In this document: positions 36,191-45,923 of the stretch, piece by piece
How positions within the stretch are numbered: position 1 is the stretch's first letter
Layout of the letters: each line of letters starts with the position of its first letter
DNA from: an uncultured cyanobacterium
GTDB lineage: Bacteria; Cyanobacteriota; Cyanobacteriia; Cyanobacteriales; Geitlerinemataceae
NCBI GenBank assembly: GCA_937899645.1
Contig: CALCCD010000005.1
Coordinates: forward strand, 1-64,000
DNA length: 64,000 nt
Direction of reading: 5' to 3'
Position numbers and translations under genes: made by a program
Notes under the pieces: model-generated
Databases searched by the model: none
Seen by the model: the letters and a program-made list of their open reading frames with translations, nothing else
What the model was told of the DNA's origin: nothing

Positions 36191-37732
36191 CTAGCTCGAG
36201 GATAGCGAACCTGAAGAGAGGGGTGACTCAACGCCCTCGTCGCTCTCGCCATCGAACTCGCGCCCGACGAGGCTGGCAAAGGTCGGGTCGTCCGCGACAA
36301 ACTCCAGGGCCGGTTCGTCCTCGGCGCGGCTGACGTAGTCCGGATCGGCCTCGATCGCCCGCGCCAGCCAAAACAGCGCCGACTTCGACTCCTTGCTAGC
36401 TGCGTAGCAGCAGGCTTTGGAGAACCATATATCGGGCCGATCTCCCTCGACGAATAGCGCCCGGTCGTAGTCTTCGATCGCCTCGATGTAGCGCCTGCGA
36501 TTGCGACTGAGTTCGGCACGCGCGATCCACAGATCTATAGCGTCGGGGTCAAGCCGCAGCCCGTGGGAAAGGGTCTCGAAAGCTTCATTCTTGCGACCGA
36601 GCTGCTCTTGGGCCAACGCCCGATCGCGCCAAATGTTCAGATCGTCCGGCGCGATGCCGATCGCCTTGTCGAAGCATTGCAGCGCCTGCTCGGGACGGTT
36701 CACGGCCAGCGTCGCCCGCCCGCGCTCGTGCCATGCCTGGGCCGAGTTGGGATCGAGCTTCACGGCCTGGGAGTAGGCCAGCAGCGCCTCCTTATAACGT
36801 CCCAGCTCCATCATCACGTAGCCGCGATTGCTCCAGGCTTCGAGGTGGTCGGCCTTGAGTTCGGTCGCCCGCTCGAAGGAGAACGCCGCTGCGTCGTAGT
36901 CGCCGAGCTTAATGAGGCTGCTGCCCCGGTTGTTCCAGGCTTCGGGGTAGTCCGTCTTCAGATCGAGCGCGCGATCGAAAGAGGCGATCGAAGCTTCGTA
37001 CTGTCCGAGGTTAAACAGCGCGCTGCCTCGGTTGCTCCAAGCTTGGTAATAGTCCGGCTTCAAAGCCACAGCGCGATCGTAAGAATCGACCGCATCTTCA
37101 TAGTTGCCTGACAGAAACAGAGCGTTGGCGCGGCGGCAGTAGTCCTCCGGCGAAATCACGCCCGAGGCTTCGGCGCTGGGAATCGCAGCCCTGCCGTTGG
37201 TTCCAGCCGAAATCGTCGCCAGATGCTCCAGGTCGCCGCCGTCGATTTCCGGTACGGACGGCGCATCGACCGAGGTCTCGAGGCGATCGCGCACGCCATC
37301 GATCGCCGACTGTGCGTCCTCCATCAACCCCTGAAGCTGCGTCACCGCATCGGCCTTGAGCTTCGTCATTTCGTCGATATAAACATTGGCGCGCGCTTCG
37401 AGCTTGTTGAGCAGCAGCCAAATGCCGATCGTCGCTGAGGCAGGCAACAGCGACATCACGATGAGAAACGCAAATAATGTCGTGCGCGAGTAGGGTTGGC
37501 GATCGCCTCCGTCACCATCTGAAGGCTCGCCTTCACCGAACAAAAACGCTTGGGTCGTCACTTCTGGCGCGGAGGCTGCGCGGGCCGCGATCGACGCATC
37601 GACGACGCCCCCCAGACTCGAAGCTGCCAGAGCCGCCGCAAGCGACAGCGCGACTCTCGAGATCCGACGATCGCGCCGAGAGTGCCCGCGAGACCGGCAG
37701 CTCGATACGAGATAGGAATACAAGCTCGACAT
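36191..37732 (-). CDS. Membrane TPR protein
   Basis: A 513-residue protein. A first hydrophobic segment lies at 24-46 and a second, clearly transmembrane, at about 84-108 (LFAFLIVMSLLPASATIGIWL). A short coiled coil follows to about 155, then at least seven tetratricopeptide units from about 195 to 470 (YYQAWSNRGSALFNLGQYE, YPEAWNNRGSSLIKLGDYD and so on). It ends with a capping segment (EFVADDPTFASLVG) and an acidic tail. TPR arrays bind proteins, and this layout suggests a scaffold held at the membrane. It shares its domain order with the other two membrane TPR genes in this window (34945-36105 and 40286-42208). Confidence 0.85.
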   Translation of the reverse strand: MSSLYSYLVSSCRSRGHSRRDRRISRVALSLAAALAASSLGGVVDASIAARAASAPEVTTQAFLFGEGEPSDGDGGDRQPYSRTTLFAFLIVMSLLPASATIGIWLLLNKLEARANVYIDEMTKLKADAVTQLQGLMEDAQSAIDGVRDRLETSVDAPSVPEIDGGDLEHLATISAGTNGRAAIPSAEASGVISPEDYCRRANALFLSGNYEDAVDSYDRAVALKPDYYQAWSNRGSALFNLGQYEASIASFDRALDLKTDYPEAWNNRGSSLIKLGDYDAAAFSFERATELKADHLEAWSNRGYVMMELGRYKEALLAYSQAVKLDPNSAQAWHERGRATLAVNRPEQALQCFDKAIGIAPDDLNIWRDRALAQEQLGRKNEAFETLSHGLRLDPDAIDLWIARAELSRNRRRYIEAIEDYDRALFVEGDRPDIWFSKACCYAASKESKSALFWLARAIEADPDYVSRAEDEPALEFVADDPTFASLVGREFDGESDEGVESPLSSGSLSSS

Positions 37733-37904
37733 TCGACCTCAATCGCTCACCCCACTGCAACTGCGGGGCTGCCCTACGTCCACTGCGCTCCAGCCGCCAA
37801 CCGCGCCTGCATCATAGCCGAACCGGGCCGAGCCAAGCCGAATCGGGCTGATTTGGGCCGACTTGGGTCAATCTGGGAGTCCGCTCTAGCTTCGCAGCCA
37901 AAAG

Positions 37905-38438
37905 CTAGCTGGCGCGTTTCGACGGTTCGTAAGTATATCGATCGCGCGGTACGATTTTTCTACCCGTGCGCTGAATTCCGACCGGTGGAGCCGTGGTCGG
38001 CACAGTCTTCGCCGCTGCCAGGTCGCTCTCGAAGCGCTCCTGCAAAGCATTGTGAACGGCGAGGCTCATATTCTCCCAGGAAATATCATCGCGGCCGAGC
38101 AGACAGCGCAGGTCTGCGAGGGCACGCTCTGCCGGGTTCTCTAACGTTTCTGGGCGCAGTGGCGTATCGAAGGGCTTGCGCTTGCGGTGCGCTTCGTTGA
38201 TGCCCCAATCGACCGCCATCTCAACCAAATCCATCAGTCCCCGGTTTGCCCGTGCGATCTGTCGCGTCCAGCCTTCCTCCGTCGTCGCGTACAAGGCGGG
38301 AAGGCGATTGAGCGCGTAAGCGATGGCATCGAACCGCTCGAAATCCTGCGGGTCGAACTCGTCAGAACCCGCGATGCGGCGATCGATCGCTTCGCTGACG
38401 AGGACTTCCATTGCGTTACGGCACAGTTTGTAATTCAC
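37905..38438 (-). CDS. ComFB family protein
   Basis: A 177-residue protein with the late-competence ComFB domain at residues 1-100: NAMEVLVSEAIDRRI, the characteristic AIAYALNRLPALYATTEEGW, and IARANRGLMDLVEMAVDWGI. In cyanobacteria ComFB domains have recently been linked to cyclic-di-nucleotide binding and competence or motility control. The C-terminal third is basic and probably disordered. It is first in a minus-strand row with two TPR genes and an M41-like gene, 172 bp upstream of the first TPR gene. Confidence 0.85.
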   Translation of the reverse strand: MNYKLCRNAMEVLVSEAIDRRIAGSDEFDPQDFERFDAIAYALNRLPALYATTEEGWTRQIARANRGLMDLVEMAVDWGINEAHRKRKPFDTPLRPETLENPAERALADLRCLLGRDDISWENMSLAVHNALQERFESDLAAAKTVPTTAPPVGIQRTGRKIVPRDRYTYEPSKRAS

Positions 38439-40047
<1,609 letters not shown>

Positions 40048-40073
40048 AGCGGCTGAAAAACTAAAAAACATCG

Positions 40074-40117
40074 TTCCGACGCTCTGCGTCGGAATGCCCT
40101 GACAGACGCTCTGCGTC
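40074..40117. repeat. REP-like palindrome pair after ilvC
   Basis: TTCCGACGC-TCT-GCGTCGGAA at 40074-40094 is a perfect 9-bp stem with a three-base loop. A second, shorter copy (GACGC-TCT-GCGTC) follows at 40105-40117. Similar hairpins are scattered between genes in many cyanobacteria. The pair sits between the convergent ends of ilvC and the TPR gene and may also help termination or mRNA stability. Confidence 0.75.
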
Positions 40118-40285
40118 GGGTACTGACTGACGCCGGACGCCAAAAACTGCGACCGTACGATTAAAGGCGGCATCGCATTCTTCTTTACTTTTTAAAGAGG
40201 AGAGCGATGTTGCCTTTGTTTTCTCGAGCGAGCGGCAAGCGCGGGAACGAGGCTGCGTTCGTCAGATGCTTTGAGATTCCAGTGG

Positions 40286-42208
40286 CTAGCTGGCGTGCTT
40301 GAGCTTTTGCGGAACGGTCTCGCTTTGCTTTTGCTGGATGGCGTAAGCGCGACCGAGGCTGTCCATCGCTTCCTGGTGCTGGTTGAGATCGGAGAGCAGG
40401 CGACCCCGGCTGTACCAGGCGTCGCACTGTTCCGGATCGATGTCGATCGCGCGGCGGTAGGACTTCTCGGCGCGATCGCGGAACCCGAGCAGTTCGCAGA
40501 GGCGACCGCTCGTCACCCACACTTCGTAACGCTGGGGCTGGACTTCAAGCGTGCGATCGATTTGCGCTAGGGCCAACTCGTAGCGACCCAGCTTTTCGAG
40601 CAGCAGGCCCTGCTGATACACCGCTTCGATGCAGGTCGGCTCGAGCTGGATGGCTTTGTTGTAAGAGGCGATCGCCGCGTCGTAGAGATGCTTTCGGGCT
40701 AGGGCTGCGGCGCGGTTGAACCAGAGCTGGTAGCGGTTGGGGTCGAGGCTGGCGGCTTTGTCATAGGCCGTCAGGGCTTCGTCGTCGCGGTCGAGCTGGC
40801 AGAGAATATTAGCGAAGTTAAACCACGCCTCGAACTGCTGCGGGTTGAGGTCGATCGCGGCTTGGTAGCAGTCGAGAGCTTCGGCGTAACGCTTCAGAGT
40901 GGTCAGCAGCGCGCCGCGATTGTGCCAGGTTTCGCTCTCGTCCGGCCGGAGCTGGATGGCGCGCTCGTAGGCGGCCAGCGCGTCGTCGTAGCGATCGAGG
41001 CGACCGAGGGTGTTGGCGCGGTTGAACCAAACTTCGTATTTATCGGGCTGGTGCTCTAGGGCGAGGTCGTAGCTGGCCAGGGCTTCGTCGTGGCGACCGA
41101 GGCGACCGAGAACGCTGCCGCGACCGAAGAGCGCTTCGATTTGGTCCGGCTCGAACTCCAGGATGCGATCGTAGGCGGCCAGGGCTTTGTCGTACTGTTG
41201 CAAGCGAACCAGCAGGCGCGTGCGCTGGAGGGAAATCTTCAGGTCGTTGGGGGCGCTGCGTAGGGCGCGATCGTAGCTGGCCAGGGCTTCGGTAAAGCGC
41301 TGGAGCTGCGCCAGCGCGTAGGCGTGTTGGGCCCAGATTTGGGCGCTGTCGGGCTCGACGCGCAAAATCTCGTCGTAAAAGGCGATCGCGTCCTCGAACT
41401 GGTGCTCGCGCAGGGCTTTCTCGGCGCGCAGCTTGTAGGCTTCGACGGGAGTCGCAAACTGCTGCTCGTGCAGCGGCTCGATCAGCTGCTCGATGCGGGC
41501 AGTGACGGCCTGGAGACGATCGCGCAGCTCCGGCTCGAACACGTCAAAAATGGCTTGGGGCGTTAACTTTCCCAGGCTATCGATCACGCGGTTTTTAACT
41601 TCCGCGACCTCTAGCGCTGAATTTTGGATTTGGTAGAGGCATTCGTTGCGAACGCGCTCGATTTGCTTCATTTCGTCGAGCTGCTGTTCGATATCGTGCG
41701 TTAGGGTCTTGACGCGATCGTCCAGGTTGCCGTGGGCGCTGCCGACGACGCCTTCGAGCCGATCGAGCATGAGCTGGGCGCGTTGACCGGCGGCTTCGAT
41801 TTGACCCTCGAGATCTTCGAGCCTGTAGAGCCGATCGCGGACTTCATCGGTCAGGCGATCGACGATGCGACGGCGCAACAGTGCGAAGATCGCCGCCACG
41901 CTCGCCGGGGTCAGGATCAGATTCGCCAGCAGAATATAAAACCAGGGCTGCGGTGTCAGTTCCGCCGTCAGCCCCGCCGAAGCGTCGGCATGGCGCAGGG
42001 GCAGACCGAGCGCCGGGCGCGTCGCGATCGTTTCCGGGGTGCTGACTGTCGCGGCCTGGTGGCGGGCAGGGGGTTGGGCGTGCCGCGCGACCGAGTGCGC
42101 TCCTGCCTCGGGCAGGTCGGGCAGGTCGTGGACGTCGGGAACGTCAGGAGCAGCGGTCGCCGGAGCGGCCAAAGTTGCAAGTGCGAGAAGAGCTGTCGGG
42201 TGTGCCAT
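40286..42208 (-). CDS. Large membrane TPR protein
   Basis: A 640-residue protein. Residues 1-20 look like a signal peptide (LLALATLAAPATAA). A Pro/Ala-rich section follows, then a transmembrane helix at about 89-111, a coiled coil at about 115-190, and a long array of about ten TPR units from about 270 to 620 (each like YEVWFNRANTLGRLDRYDDA). The ATG at 42208 starts the signal peptide; the open frame continues to 42505 but without support. It has the same order of parts as the two TPR genes at 34.9-37.7 kb, so these are probably paralogues. It is divergent from the small membrane gene at 42525. Confidence 0.87.
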   Translation of the reverse strand: MAHPTALLALATLAAPATAAPDVPDVHDLPDLPEAGAHSVARHAQPPARHQAATVSTPETIATRPALGLPLRHADASAGLTAELTPQPWFYILLANLILTPASVAAIFALLRRRIVDRLTDEVRDRLYRLEDLEGQIEAAGQRAQLMLDRLEGVVGSAHGNLDDRVKTLTHDIEQQLDEMKQIERVRNECLYQIQNSALEVAEVKNRVIDSLGKLTPQAIFDVFEPELRDRLQAVTARIEQLIEPLHEQQFATPVEAYKLRAEKALREHQFEDAIAFYDEILRVEPDSAQIWAQHAYALAQLQRFTEALASYDRALRSAPNDLKISLQRTRLLVRLQQYDKALAAYDRILEFEPDQIEALFGRGSVLGRLGRHDEALASYDLALEHQPDKYEVWFNRANTLGRLDRYDDALAAYERAIQLRPDESETWHNRGALLTTLKRYAEALDCYQAAIDLNPQQFEAWFNFANILCQLDRDDEALTAYDKAASLDPNRYQLWFNRAAALARKHLYDAAIASYNKAIQLEPTCIEAVYQQGLLLEKLGRYELALAQIDRTLEVQPQRYEVWVTSGRLCELLGFRDRAEKSYRRAIDIDPEQCDAWYSRGRLLSDLNQHQEAMDSLGRAYAIQQKQSETVPQKLKHAS

Positions 42209-42524
42209 AGTTCCTACCACCAGGGATCGCAAAGGCCAAGTCGAACCTTCTTGACAAACGACTCGGGTTGCACGTGATAACTTTCCATACGCGATCGCTC
42301 GCCCGAATCCGGAACGGAGCCCGAAGAAGCCGCCGCGATCGCCAGCTTCGGTAAAGCTTCGGCCATTCGTGCGGGAGCCCACCGAAACAAGCGGCGCGGA
42401 ATGGGGCGAGGCCGGAGCGAATTCGCTATTGTTCAGAGCAAGGCGTCGCGCGAAGGTGGCGATCGCATCTCGACGACCGCACGCTCGCGCGCCCCATAAC
42501 CACATTCATTCCCCCACAGCACCT
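42209..42524. other. Divergent intergenic region
   Basis: About 316 bp between the large TPR gene (minus) and the small membrane protein gene (plus). It must hold both promoters. I see no defendable boxes and no additional gene. Confidence 0.4.
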
Positions 42525-43094
42525 ATGGAACGAGCGGATTTGCTGGAACGGGCGCGCCAGGGCGACCCAGGCGCGATCGCGGCGATTCTCAACCAGCAGT
42601 TGAAGTACCAAGCGATCGAGTGCCGCGCCACGGTGGTCGATCGCCTGCTGCATCTGGTGTTCCGGGCGGAAGACACCACGCCCGATCGCAGCGAACTCCT
42701 CGACTTCGTCCGCGCCAAGCTCATGAACCTCGATATCGAGAACCTGGCGCGCGTCCGCCTCTACGGGCTCGACCCCGGCGCGGAGAGCGAGCCGCAAAGC
42801 CTGCCCGAGGCCGCGGTCTGGACGCACGAGTTCGCGCTCGCCGTGGGGAGCTACTCGCAGCTCATCGCAGCGCGGGCGAGCGAGATGAGTGACGCGGGCG
42901 AGGTTGCGGGGAGCGCGAGTTCTGACGGTTCGGGCGCGGTCGCGGGGGGCGTGCGCCGGACGAAGAAGCAGCCGACGCCGCTGTCTCTGGCGATCGTGGC
43001 GATCGCGCTCGGTCTGGTGGTCTTTTCGGGCTATCGGATCGCCTCCCGCAACGCTGAGCCGTCGCCGCCCCAGGCCGCTCCTGCCGCGCCCTAG
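42525..43094 (+). CDS. Small tail-anchored protein of unknown function
   Basis: A 189-residue protein. The N-terminal 45 residues (ERADLLERARQGDPGAIAA and ILNQQLKYQAIEC) resemble a short module found at the N-terminus of several cyanobacterial membrane proteins. The middle is helical and acidic, followed by a Gly/Ser-rich spacer, a transmembrane helix near residues 150-172 (LSLAIVAIALGLVVFSGY) and a Pro/Ala-rich end. There is no catalytic motif. The frame is open from 42369, but the ATG at 42525 opens the recognised module. It reads into the symporter cluster 247 bp downstream; whether it belongs to that unit is unknown. Confidence 0.7.
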   Translation: MERADLLERARQGDPGAIAAILNQQLKYQAIECRATVVDRLLHLVFRAEDTTPDRSELLDFVRAKLMNLDIENLARVRLYGLDPGAESEPQSLPEAAVWTHEFALAVGSYSQLIAARASEMSDAGEVAGSASSDGSGAVAGGVRRTKKQPTPLSLAIVAIALGLVVFSGYRIASRNAEPSPPQAAPAAP

Positions 43095-43341
43095 TTCGCG
43101 CGTCGCCCGCCCTTTACGCCCATCGCTGCAGCCCGCGACACTCGCGACAACGTCCGGCGCGGAAATCTGGCGAAAGAACTCCGGCGATCGCAGCGCCCCG
43201 CCCTGTGAGAAGGTTTGGCGTAGGTCTTTGGCGTGGACTCTTGGCGTAAGCCCTCGGAGTTCGGCGAGATCGACACGCGAGGTCGAGACAAACGGCCGAG
43301 CGCGCCACGCCTTCAGACTGGGGTGAATCCGTCCGCGATCG

Positions 43342-44664
43342 ATGCTGCAACGTCTCAAAGCGCTCAAAACAGTTAACTGGTTCGACGTTTTTAAATCGCC
43401 GCCGATGCTGCTGGTCAGCCTCGGGCTCGGGCTCGCCTTTGGGGCGCTGCTTCCGGGGTCGATCGAGCCGCTCTCGGCGATCGGCAACGCCTACCTGTCG
43501 GCGCTCCAGCTCTGCGCGCTGCCGATTATGACCACGGGCATCATCGCCGGGATCTATCGCCTCGTCAAAAGCCACCACTCTAAAGAATTCGTCGTGCGGC
43601 TGGTGGGGCTGGTGATGGTGGGGTTCGCGATTTGCAACAGCGTCGCGATCGCGATCGGCTGGGTGATGCAGAGCGGTCGCTTCGACGCCAGCACCCTGGA
43701 AGCGCTGGGCACGGAGGTGAATAAATTTGGCATCGACGCCGAGATCTATCGGACGCTGCCGCCGCCGCCGCCGGAGTTGCGGCTCGGGCTCAATACCCTG
43801 GCCGACAGCCTGATTAGCGACAATATCTTTGCCGCCTTGGTCGACAATCAAACTCTGGCCGTGTTGGTGTTCGCGATCGTCCTGGGGGCAGCACTGGGCC
43901 TCGCGCCAACGACGAAGGTGAGCGATCGCCTGGTGTCGAGCTGCGATCTGATTTTCAACGTATTTTGCGGGATCGCCGACTTTGCCGTGGCCTGCTTGCC
44001 CCTCGGGCTGATCGGCCTGTTCGCCGAGCAGTTCGCGGCCACGGGCGGCGGCATCCTGCGGCTGATGCTTGGTTTTGTGCTGATGGCCGACGCCAGCCTG
44101 CTGGTGCTGTATTTCCTCGCGGCGGCGATCGTCTGGTGGCAGGCGCGGCGTCCGGGTCTAAAGCGGATGGTGGCTAGCGCGAAGGACTCGACGATTTTGG
44201 CGCTGAGCACGTCCAGCAGCCTGGCGACGCTGCCCTACGCGCTGCGGATGATGCGGCGGCTGCGGTTTAACGCCGAGGAGGTGAATTCGCTGCTGCCGAT
44301 CGATATCATCACGTTTCGCTACGGCACGTCGTTTTATTTCGCCTTCGCGACGATTTTCGTAATGACGCTCTACCGCGAGCCGTTTGGCATCAACGAGTTC
44401 GTCACGATTTCCCTCGGCTGCGTGCTGGCGTCGCTGGCCTCGATCGGCGCGGCGGGCATCGCGGCGCTGGGCTGCATCGAGATCGTCACCAGCCCGCTGG
44501 GGCTACCGGTCGGGGCGGTGCTGCTGATTTTCGTGGCGATCGACCCGCTGGTGAACCCGTTCCGGGCTTTGGTGAATATCTACGCCGCCACTGCCGTGAC
44601 CGCGCTGGTCGCGGAAAATTCGCGATCGCCTCGAGACCGCCCACCCGACCGTCCCCCTGACTGA
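43342..44664 (+). CDS. DAACS-type symporter, divergent (first of pair)
   Basis: A 440-residue membrane protein of the dicarboxylate/amino acid:cation symporter family (GltP/GltPh fold). Family marks are the hairpin-1 serine motif STSSSLATLPYAL near residue 290 and the TM8 segment IDPLVNPFRALVNIY. The TM7 motif NMDGT of typical members is FRYGT here, and the TM8 positions equal to GltPh Asp394, Thr398 and Asp405 read Asn, Ala and Ala, while the Arg397 and Asn401 equivalents are kept. Thus the usual Na+-site aspartates are missing, and substrate and coupling probably differ. It is followed by a solute-binding protein and a second symporter of the same type on the same strand. Confidence 0.85.
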   Translation: MLQRLKALKTVNWFDVFKSPPMLLVSLGLGLAFGALLPGSIEPLSAIGNAYLSALQLCALPIMTTGIIAGIYRLVKSHHSKEFVVRLVGLVMVGFAICNSVAIAIGWVMQSGRFDASTLEALGTEVNKFGIDAEIYRTLPPPPPELRLGLNTLADSLISDNIFAALVDNQTLAVLVFAIVLGAALGLAPTTKVSDRLVSSCDLIFNVFCGIADFAVACLPLGLIGLFAEQFAATGGGILRLMLGFVLMADASLLVLYFLAAAIVWWQARRPGLKRMVASAKDSTILALSTSSSLATLPYALRMMRRLRFNAEEVNSLLPIDIITFRYGTSFYFAFATIFVMTLYREPFGINEFVTISLGCVLASLASIGAAGIAALGCIEIVTSPLGLPVGAVLLIFVAIDPLVNPFRALVNIYAATAVTALVAENSRSPRDRPPDRPPD

Positions 44665-44798
44665 GCGCGGTCGCACCGGCAACTGAAATCGATTTTCTAC
44701 GGATACGGCCTAGAATTCGATGAAGGCATTGATAGTAAGCCGATCGGCGCGCGTCCGTTCGTGCATCGCCGCTTTCACACCTTTCGCGAGACCGTCCC

Positions 44799-45800
44799 AT
44801 GAGCCGAGCTGCTTTTTCCCGCCGCTGCGATCGCGGAACACGACGATCGCGTGTCGGTTACGCCGACGTTTGCCCGACCCGCCCGGTCGGTTCGATCGGC
44901 CTGACTCGCTTGATTTTGGCCCTGTGCTGCGCTCTGGCGATCGCGCTGAGCGCCGCACCCGCCGCGATCGCCCAGCCCTTCGATCCGCCGTACGACGAAC
45001 TCGTTGAAGAAGAAACCCTCGAAGCCGCGCCCGCAACCGGCATCGATGCGATCGTCGAGCGTGGCGTGCTGCGCGTCGGCATGCCGAAAAACGACAACTT
45101 TCCCTTCTACGGTCTCGACGACAGCGGCGAGATGGAAGGGCTCGATTCAGACTTTGCGATCGGACTGGCGGGCGTGCTGGGCGTCGATCTCGAATACGTT
45201 CGCGACTACGACAATCACAACGCCGTGATCGCCGCCGTCGCCGATGGCGAGGTGGACTGCGGCATCGCCAAATTTTCACGCACGCCCAAGCGCGGCATGA
45301 AGGTCACCTTCTCGCAGCCGTACCTGAAGTTTCGGCAGGCGCTGCTGGTCAACCAGCGGGCGCTCGTCCAGTACGAAGCCAAAGGACTCGACCCCTCGCG
45401 CGTCTTCGACAACGAGCTAGAGGACACGATCGCCGTTTTGGGCGGCACGTCCTATGTGTCGTTTGCCAAGCAGCTTTTCCCAAAGGCCGAGCTGCTCGAG
45501 CTCGACACCTGGGATGAAGTGGTCGCCGCCGTGATCGATCGCGAGGCGCTGGCCGCCTTCCGCGACGAGGTCGAGGTGCGCTCGATCGCCCTGAACGCTC
45601 CGGAGCTGGCCTTCCAGCTAAAAAGCGTCCTGATCGCCGACTCCAACGACGGCAAAGGCGTCGCCGTGGCGCGCGACAACCCGCTGCTCAAAGAAGTCGC
45701 CAACCTCTATATCGATAACTTCGCTCGCCCCGTCGAGGCCGACGCGGTTCTGGAACGGATCGCCGCCGCCCTCGACTCGGAAACGGAAACCGCCGAATAG
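44799..45800 (+). CDS. Periplasmic solute-binding protein, family 3
   Basis: A 333-residue exported binding protein. Residues 36-59 form the hydrophobic core and cleavage region of a signal peptide (LILALCCALAIALSAAPAAIA), after a basic 35-residue extension. The mature part has the family-3 pattern: GVLRVGMPKNDNFPFYGLDD, EGLDSDFAIGLAGVLGVDLEYV, VADGEVDCGIAKFS, and the FSQPYLKFRQALLVN strand after the substrate-binding Arg (RTPKR). This fold binds amino acids or related small acids. It lies 134 bp after one DAACS-type symporter and 123 bp before another, and no ABC permease or ATPase is nearby. The family usually serves ABC importers, so its partner here is probably the symporters. Confidence 0.88.
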   Translation: MSRAAFSRRCDRGTRRSRVGYADVCPTRPVGSIGLTRLILALCCALAIALSAAPAAIAQPFDPPYDELVEEETLEAAPATGIDAIVERGVLRVGMPKNDNFPFYGLDDSGEMEGLDSDFAIGLAGVLGVDLEYVRDYDNHNAVIAAVADGEVDCGIAKFSRTPKRGMKVTFSQPYLKFRQALLVNQRALVQYEAKGLDPSRVFDNELEDTIAVLGGTSYVSFAKQLFPKAELLELDTWDEVVAAVIDREALAAFRDEVEVRSIALNAPELAFQLKSVLIADSNDGKGVAVARDNPLLKEVANLYIDNFARPVEADAVLERIAAALDSETETAE

Positions 45801-45923
45801 GCCCCCGATCGCCGCCAATCTGGCCGACGATCCGCCCCCCGCCTCGCCGACCTGCGCGCCACGAACCGCTGCGATTCGGCCGTTCGCGTCCGCCCACCTT
45901 CGATCGCCTCGCACCGAAGTTTT

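Noticed and set aside
42426-43487. A 353-codon minus-strand frame opposite the small membrane protein gene
   Set aside because: The plus-strand frame has a recognisable N-terminal module and a membrane helix; the minus frame is Arg-rich and extends into the symporter gene.
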